64,000 bases of DNA from Desarmillaria ectypa. Lineage: Eukaryota > Basidiomycota > Agaricomycetes > Agaricales > Physalacriaceae. The notes beneath the pieces are model-generated. The model ran no database searches. It was not told the origin of the DNA and worked only from the letters and a program-made list of their open reading frames with translations. Below, piece after piece: positions 57,719 to 64,000 of this stretch; the stretch's first letter is position 1; each line of letters starts with the position of its first letter. The position numbers were made by a program, and so were the translations under genes. The stretch lies in assembly GCA_030407005.1 (NCBI GenBank), contig JAUDYN010000003.1, forward strand, positions 2,480,001-2,544,000, in the 5' to 3' direction.

Positions 57719-58916
57719 ATGCTAGTGAACCGCTACCTCTCGTTCGTCGTGTCGTTGGCTTTGGTGGTGAACGCCTATCAGGTGCCCACGACCTATCCCA
57801 ATATCTCAAGCTGCTCACTGCAGACGCCGACATACTCTTGTGAAAACACGACCGTCATCGCCAATACGTGTTGCTCCCCCACTCCGGGCGGACTGGTACT
57901 TGTTACGCAGTTCTGGAGCAGGTATACGGGGCTGGAGAAACAAGGGCAGTTGCTGCCCAAGGGAAGCTGGACAATCCATGGCTTATGGCCGGATAATTGC
58001 GATGGGTGGGTTGTCTTCTGTATAGGGTATGCCAAATGACATCGGTCAACCTAGATCGTACGAGCAGTACTGCGATCTCTCACGCCAATATGACCCGGAA
58101 CCCTCGCCGTCGACGCTACCTGATGGAACCATCGTACCGGCGTACACAGGGCCTGGCGTGAATACCCTCGTGGAGTCGTTTGGCAGGGATGATCTATTGG
58201 ATTTTAGTGAGTGGTGGATCTCTACGCGAACGTCAGCTTGGCAACGACCGAATTAATTGATATCATGTCAGTGAACACCTATTGGATCAATCAGGGCGCG
58301 CCAAATGTCGACCTGTGGGCTCATGAGGTTTGATGGCTGTCTCCATTTTATAGAGGATTCTCCCGCATTTTTTTTATTCAGTTCTCCAAGCATGCGACGT
58401 GCACGTCGACGTTCGATGTTTCCTGCTATGGTGCTTCTTATCGGCGCTACGAGGAAGTGGTCAATTTTTTTGACGCTGTGATCAGAGCGTTTCATCAGTA
58501 TCCGACTTTTGATATCCTGGCTTCGTAAGGAGGAACTATACCTTCCCTTCTCTTCGGGCTACGCTGATGTCAAGACAGTGCCGGGATCGTACCTTCCAAC
58601 AGAACGGCATACACGCTTGACCAGATCCAGACCACCATCGCAACACAGACGGCTGCGATTCCTTACTTGGGGTGTTCGAATGGTACCATTCTGTCGGAGG
58701 TGTGGTATTACAGCCATGTCTACGGAACGGTACGTTTGAGCGATGAGATTGTTGCATGCCTTCTGTTGATATCTGTTGAAGGAGCAGTATGGCACATACA
58801 AAACACTAGATTCTACGTTGAAGTCATCTTGCTCGAAGACGGAGCCAATATGGTATTATGAGCGTACTCCATCCTCAGAACATGAAGTGCGCAAGAGTGG
58901 TCGTGGTGGGTGGTAA
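57719..58916 (+). CDS. Secreted ribonuclease T2
   Basis: An extracellular or vacuolar acid ribonuclease that cleaves single-stranded RNA through 2',3'-cyclic phosphates. The signal peptide is [20 protein letters not shown]. Active-site segment CAS I reads [14 protein letters not shown] (catalytic His), and CAS II reads WAHEFSKHATC (Glu, Lys and second His present). Cysteines fit the conserved disulfides, and [14 protein letters not shown] lies between. Later exons give [20 protein letters not shown] and [18 protein letters not shown], then [12 protein letters not shown], and end [16 protein letters not shown] at TAA 58914-58916. Five introns with good sites give about 270 residues with no fungal C-terminal extension domain. 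It appears intact, unlike the neighbouring nuclease. Confidence 0.9.
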
Positions 58917-59082
58917 AGTTGAGCGGGGCAAATCGGGCCGATATATGTTAGCACGTCGTCACTATAGGCTGCTTACCGATTCTCTGAGTCAGCATCTAAA
59001 ATTCTTTTTTCCGCTGCTTTCATGTTGTTTCATCTTCAAGTCAGCGACGCCGGATCGCCTCCAAGTCTTCACATTAAATTAC

Positions 59083-59983
59083 ATGGCATCCCAAGACACT
59101 CCCGTATCCAGGCGGCTCCGGTCTGTCAAGCACATCATCATCGTTCTCTCTGGCAAAGGGGGCGTAGGCAAATCCTCGGTTTCCGCTCAGCTGGCGCTTA
59201 GTCTGTATGCCAGTTCGCCTACGGCCCGTGTCGGCATTCTGGATGTCGATTTAACTGGACCGTCAATACCGAGGATGCTAGGCTTGGATGGACATGGTGT
59301 CCACCAAAGTACTGATGGATGGGTTCCTGTTTACGCCGATGGTAGCGAAGCCAGACTAGCCTGTATGAGCGTCGGCTTCCTGCTTAAGAACAAGGGAGAT
59401 TCTGTTGTTTGGAGAGGGCCGAAGAAGAATGGGATGATTCGGCAGTTTCTCAGCGATGTTCGGTGGGGAGAGCTAGATTATCTCGTCATCGATACACCTC
59501 CCGGTATGTCAAGAGCTTATCTATTCTTACCCTTCACTGAACTTGTGCTTAGGGACTTCGGACGAGCATTTGTCTCTCCTTGAACACATGGCGCCAGTTC
59601 ATTCACAGCTGTCGTCCGTCATCGTAACTACCCCACAGGCGGTCGCACTCATGGATGTCATGAAGTGTCTTTCATTCACTAGAGCTGTGAACCTTCCTGT
59701 GTGGGGTCTCATTGAAAACATGAGTGGCTATGTCTGTCCGTGCTGTGGAGAGATCAGTAACGTTTTCTCCACGGGTGGAGGAGAGGATATGGCGAGAAGA
59801 GAAGGGCTGTCTTTCCTCGGAAGCCTACCGGTTGACACAGAGTTGGTGACTTTGCTTGATGCGAGTGAAACGGTGCAGATGGATGGTGCGCCAGGTTTTC
59901 GTGTCTTGGAGCGGTATAAATCCACGCCCTCGGCTCAGATATTCAAGTCTATTGTTCAAAAAATACTGCAAATTTGCGGCTAG
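59083..59983 (+). CDS. CFD1: Cytosolic Fe-S cluster assembly factor CFD1 (NUBP2 type)
   Basis: A Mrp/NBP35-family P-loop ATPase that, with NBP35, forms the CIA scaffold for cytosolic and nuclear 4Fe-4S proteins. The start at 59083 gives [20 protein letters not shown], then the deviant Walker [16 protein letters not shown]. Next come [40 protein letters not shown] and [11 protein letters not shown], the last split by one intron of about 50 nt from TSDEHLSL. The C-terminal [20 protein letters not shown] holds the CPxC-type cluster ligands. The protein ends [12 protein letters not shown], near 280 residues. The absence of the N-terminal four-Cys ferredoxin-like motif distinguishes CFD1 from NBP35. 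The frame upstream of 59083 is open but lacks conservation. Confidence 0.94.
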
Positions 59984-60718
59984 GCCATGATGGTAAAGAG
60001 AAATTCCGCATGTCGCCGAAATTAGAATGACATTTCTTTTTGACAGTTTCTTATTGCAGCTTTTTAGTCGCTCGGAAGATACAACCAATGGAGTACTAGC
60101 GGCACGAGGCTTGCCTTTCAGGGTTGACAACCATTGAACTGCCCCCGCTTTGCTGTATGGAAGCCAATCGATCAATAAAGCTGTCGGGCTCGTCTTCTAC
60201 GCGCAATCTGCTTTGTGGCGAGATATTCCTTCTGGTATTAATTTCCGTGTTGAACGAAACAGTAAACCATGAAATGGTAGATCTATGCGTACAGGTATTA
60301 GAATATTTGTCCAGGGACTGTGCCCACAACCCAAGGCGAATATAGGACCTCAACGTGCTGGATGCCAATTGGTAACGGCTTAATTTTTCGTGTCATGTCC
60401 AGGGCTGGGTGGAGGCGAGGTGCGATAAAGTTTTGCACGTTGCGGCAATTGCATCCGAATATTACCCGAAAAGGGAGTGGTTGAAGTTCGGTAAACAACG
60501 CGTCGACGCCGCTTGCCCTTCTTCTCCTTACTCTCTCCATGCTGTCTTTTTGCCTTTCATACCTCCCTTATTTTCTGTAATTTGTTTTCAAGGACCCCAT
60601 TTCACGACTTTGGCATATTCCAGTGTACCACCTCGGAGAGTAACGACTGAACGAACAGGTAACGAGGTGCGCTTTGTGTTCGCTTTAGCCCGGGAAACAG
60701 TCGAGTAACAGGCGTTTT
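59984..60718. other. Intergenic, no gene seen
   Basis: 735 bp. The left part is the CFD1 3' flank. The right part is pyrimidine-rich (about 60510-60600) and probably the promoter and leader of the next gene. Short frames lack support. Confidence 0.5.
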
Positions 60719-62145
60719 ATGAATCCAGCCATTATGAACGATCAACCATATACACTACTGGAGGAGGATCCTTTCAATATTACGCCCTTGGTCATGCAGC
60801 CCCACCGTTGTCATTCGAGCCTCTTCGATAAATGGCTGCAGGAACAGCAGAGACATGCACCCACCCTCGAGGACGTCCCTGATACGCTGATACGTGAACT
60901 GTCTTCTGCCATCCCTGCTTTATCATCACATCAGTACCTTGATCCAATGCATCCGGATGCACAAGGATCGGCAGTCACGCTCAATACATATGACTTTGTG
61001 GAGGATGATGATATTCCGGCAGAGGTCCAGGTGGGTATTTTGACGCTGTCGACTTGGGCGTATCTGACTTTTCCAAGACACCTTCAAGTCCACGAAGCAC
61101 GCGCTTTTTCCAGCCCCCACGAGCGCTCTTCTCTTCTCTTCCACCACTGACATCGTCAGCAACGCCAACTCGTACGTCATTTCTATCTCGTGTCGGCACT
61201 GCACCGTCTTCTCGTCAGCAGAAACGGTCTTCAAGCCCGCCCACCTTGAGCAGCTCCGTGCCCCGGTCTCCCTCTTCTTCTAAATGGCGTCCATGCGTCC
61301 TCGGCCACTTTTCTTCTCAGGCCACTGCTTCCCAGGCCTCCGTTACCCCGTCACAGAACATCGTCTATACCCCTTCTCGTCCGAGTCTTTCATCCACCAT
61401 CACAACCACCGTCACTTCTACTTCCGACCTCAGCATCCCCGTATCCCAGGTTTCCTTCGCCGACTCTGTCCGCTTTCATGGAGTTTCCCACGGCGGCGCA
61501 TTTTATGGCCTTCACAAAGAGTCACTGTCCTCGTGCAGTTCCAACTTTGGCCTGGAGCCTGTCAAGCCCGTCATGCCTAAGAAGCTTAAGAAGGCACGCA
61601 GCAGTATCAGGGTGCCATTATCCACCAGGTATATCGCGGATGCGAATATTCCAATCGAGGAAGATGGCGTCGGAGAGTTTGGCGCACGCTCGCCAAAGGC
61701 GAATCCCACCAGTCCTCAGATAGCCTTTTCGGCGTCTGGAAAGGGAGGCACTATGCCCCGTGTGTTCTTCGCCTCTTTAAGTACTCGTAATTCGAAGAAG
61801 AAGAAACTCATCATCAGCGGCATTGGGCCCGATGACACGCGGAGATTCGAGGGTGTGAAGCGTTGGTGTGAGGTGAGAATGCATGCTGTCCACAACTCTC
61901 CTTTTCTGACTGCATCGCTCTTGCAGTCCTTTGGCGAACTTAGCCAGATCATGCGAATGCCAAACGGTGACCTCCATGTATATTTTCGGAGTGCCGAAGT
62001 TGCGGATACGGTGAGTCAGAGCCATCTTAAGCACGCGCCCCCTCTGAGTAGGTTCCCTTTGTAGGTGTGTCGCCTTCGAGCCAAGGTGTGTATAGCCGGC
62101 GTTGGCAGTGTAAATCTGTCGTGGTACGCTGGCAATAAGCGTTGA
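60719..62145 (+). CDS. RRM-like protein with Ser/Thr-rich central region
   Basis: The first exon from ATG 60719 (MNPAIMNDQPYTLLEEDPFN) continues to DDDIPAEVQ. It is spliced at about 61030/61077 to TPSSPRSTRFFQPPRALFSS. A long Ser/Thr/Pro-rich stretch follows, then SVRFHGVSHGGAFYGLHKES. The C-terminal part resembles a divergent RNA-recognition motif: KKKLIISGIGPDDTRRFEGV, then WCE joined to SFGELSQIMRMPNGDLHVYF and RSAEVADTVCRLRAKVCIAG. It ends SWYAGNKR at TGA 62143-62145. Three introns, with GTGAGA and GTGAGT donors at the RRM, have clean junctions. A beta-alpha-beta layout with aromatic YF in the RNP1-like position supports RNA binding, but the match is weak. A second Met at 60734 is possible. 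Confidence 0.65.
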
Positions 62146-62810
62146 TCGACATACCCACTCCCGAGATCCTGTGATTTGGTAAACCTTCTCAAAACAAGAT
62201 ATCTTTCATGCCACCTAATGTGGTTCGTAGTACCTTGAAGCATCTATACAGCAACCTACCCCGACTACCCCCTATCTAATCGGATTTCAGCTACGACCTG
62301 CTTCAGAAAACGACCATATTTCATGATCAATTATGCCCCATTCTATGCAATCTGCCTGACGAACAAATTATGCCGTGAGTCCAAATGGTCTTTATCTCCC
62401 TTTTTTGACTGACACTCATCTCAGGCCATCTTATGCATGCCACCATTCCCGGAGTCCATATTTATCCTATTCTCATGTGCTACTTGTCGGCCATGAGCTA
62501 GTAGTATACAGTCTAATCAGTGAACGAACATTACATCAGCATCCCCACATATCCCTCTCAATGTAACACCACTCATTCTTGATGCATGGACTTTTACACT
62601 GCGAGTACATACACATCATTCCACCCTTCCATATTCATATCTTGTTTTGTTGTTTTAGTTCGTTCGTGATCGTCTGTACATATATGTATACTAGTTGTTC
62701 AACACAAGGATACGGATCCATCTTCCTGATTTGCGTGGTGCATATTGCGAAAGTCCGGTGCACTCGTGATCGTGACGGCGCTCAGTAGTAGCTGTCTGCG
62801 GGCAGACGTT
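62146..62810. other. Convergent intergenic region, no gene
   Basis: AT/T-rich sequence with a 12-bp palindrome TACATATATGTA near 62677. It is probably the two 3' UTRs and spacer. Confidence 0.5.
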
Positions 62811-64000
62811 TCACCAAACGAAGTAGGCATTCGGAACCCTCACAGCTGAGCGGATCAAGCGATTGTCATCCGAGTGCCAGTTGAAATCGCCCGGTGAGGG
62901 CATCTTTACGCTATGGCTGAACGAAGATATTGAAAAAAATGAGCCAAGCCATGGCAAGATCAAGTAAAAGCGTACCCGTCCCTGAGGTGGTCGGGCATTT
63001 CTCTTGACATGAACATCAAGTCGCAATGGTTACAGCGCAACCGAACGACTGACAGTATCCCCTCCTGTTGAAGAACACCTATTTTCCTTTCAGACGCTCC
63101 CTTGGACTCTAATTCCTTGAAGAGCCTTAATTCTTCCTCATTTGTGACAAGCTTGAGAACGGCATCAATGGATTCATGGGTATCGGTATGGATAGTGTGA
63201 AGGATCTGTGAAAGAGTTCCAGATTATTCTCATAAAGCAATGGTATACATACGGCCTGCTCCCATCTCATGAATAGTCGACCATCCCAGCCATTCGAACA
63301 GGGAATGCAAGTGAAGACAGGATCCCATTTATTCATGTCCTGCGCTGTTGTCGTGTTAGGATCACGATTACAGACTAGCTCGATGACTTGACAAGCGATC
63401 CTCCACTGGCTAGGCACCATATCCGCACGGGTTGACCAAGGTAAAATGGGGAGAACGCTCCTCCGCAGGACCGTCTCGTCGTCGTCTAAACCGTTTGGCA
63501 CTAACCACCCCACTGTCGTGCATGAATGCAAAAGGATACGAGGGTAGGAAATATACTTCTTGCAGGAACGGCAAAGGAATATCGTCGTTGCAAGATGGAG
63601 GTGAGATTTATCTTGATTAACTTCTTTCAACAAAAGTCCTATCTCTGTGTCCGCGGCTTCCTTCCATTGTTTTGAATAATCTGAAAAGTGGGCGAAGGCA
63701 TCTGAAAAGCTCGCTTCCGCGAGTTCTTGGGTAACAGGTGTGTCGACGACGACTGTCTTGAATGGGGCGGACATTAGAGCGTCGACGGGACTAGGATATG
63801 GCAGGGAGGAAGGTTGAGTAGCTAAGAACGCCTTGTAGAGCCTTGTAAAGAGTTTGGCTCGTGCGCCTAGAGTTCGAAGTCTCTCAGCGAGAAGACGACT
63901 AGCCTTTAGCTGTTCCATATATGCCACCATGGCTGCTTCTATACCAGCCCAGACTAAAAGTGAATATAAGCCAGCGATACGACATGCTAGAACCGCGACA
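62811..64000 (-). CDS. 3' part of an unrecognised protein with Cys pairs
   Basis: The minus-strand exon 63930-63250 reads MEQLKASRLLAERLRTLGAR, then LFTRLYKAFLATQPSSLPYP. It continues with TTIFLCRSCKKYISYPRILL and KWDPVFTCIPCSNGWDGRLF. Through introns it continues with LVTNEEELRLFKELESKG and VVRLRCNHCDLMFMSREMPD. The last exon is KMPSPGDFNWHSDDNRLI to VPNAYFVW, with TAA at 62811. The repeated CxxC pairs (CRSC, CIPC, CNHC) suggest zinc binding. The frame at the right edge remains open upstream of Met 63930, so the gene probably continues beyond the window. The general look is that of the large families of F-box-associated or orphan proteins of mushrooms; no F-box is visible here. Confidence 0.6.

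Noticed and set aside
1..64000. CRISPR arrays, prophage, IS elements or operons
   Set aside because: No regularly spaced repeats, no bacterial-type genes, and intron-rich eukaryotic gene structure throughout.

Overview
The window reads as nuclear chromosomal DNA of a filamentous basidiomycete, most likely an Agaricomycete. Reasons: conserved eukaryotic genes are split by many short introns (about 45-70 nt, with GTRNGT-like donors, CTAAC/CTGAC branch sites and YAG acceptors). Intergenic gaps are small, many neighbours are divergent or convergent, and a gag-like remnant of a type common in mushroom genomes is present. There is no sign of operons, bacterial ribosome binding sites, CRISPR or prophage. 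Exon boundaries below were deduced by eye from reading frame, splice sites and family conservation, so individual junctions are provisional.

Layout. 1-8 kb: the 3' end of an acidic/Ser-rich protein, a small Ala-rich LEA-like gene, a fructosamine-kinase-like gene and RPB2 (RNA polymerase II subunit 2). 8-15.4 kb: PTM1 (GOST/lung-7TM membrane protein) divergent from SNX4/ATG24, then REV7 (HORMA) divergent from an unrecognised gene. 15.5-25 kb, minus strand: DNA ligase I (CDC9), an MFS DHA1 transporter, an NDUFA9/COQ11-type dehydrogenase-like protein and BDP1 (TFIIIB). 25-31.4 kb: an orphan Pro-rich protein with paired CXXC motifs, a large orphan membrane protein and a small orphan. 31.8-36.7 kb: SURF1/SHY1 and SLA2, divergent with only 76 bp between start codons; the SLA2 start codon appears to be split by an intron. 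37-43.5 kb: a Ser-rich orphan, a voltage-sensor-like four-helix protein divergent from the splicing factor CWC25, and a small orphan.

43.5-58 kb is the accessory part. It has low gene density, a cluster of bZIP/MCB-like palindromes, an orphan, and a tandem dual-specificity-phosphatase-like gene whose second domain has lost the catalytic residues. It also has DMC1, a two-copy family with a frameshifted second copy, a decayed gag-like element, a decayed secreted HNH (DUF1524) nuclease and an apparently intact secreted RNase T2. 59-64 kb returns to core genes: CFD1 (cytosolic Fe-S assembly), an RRM-like protein and the 3' part of an orphan.

Functional threads. Genome maintenance is well represented by REV7, CDC9 and DMC1. 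Transcription and RNA processing are covered by RPB2, BDP1 and CWC25, and membrane traffic by PTM1, SNX4 and SLA2. SURF1, the NDUFA9/COQ11-like protein and CFD1 serve mitochondrial or Fe-S biology. These look like normal dispersed fungal genes rather than one pathway cluster. I do not see a convincing new multi-gene system. The strongest unusual points are the split SLA2 start codon, the phosphatase/pseudophosphatase tandem, the voltage-sensor-only protein, and the decayed nuclease beside an intact RNase T2.
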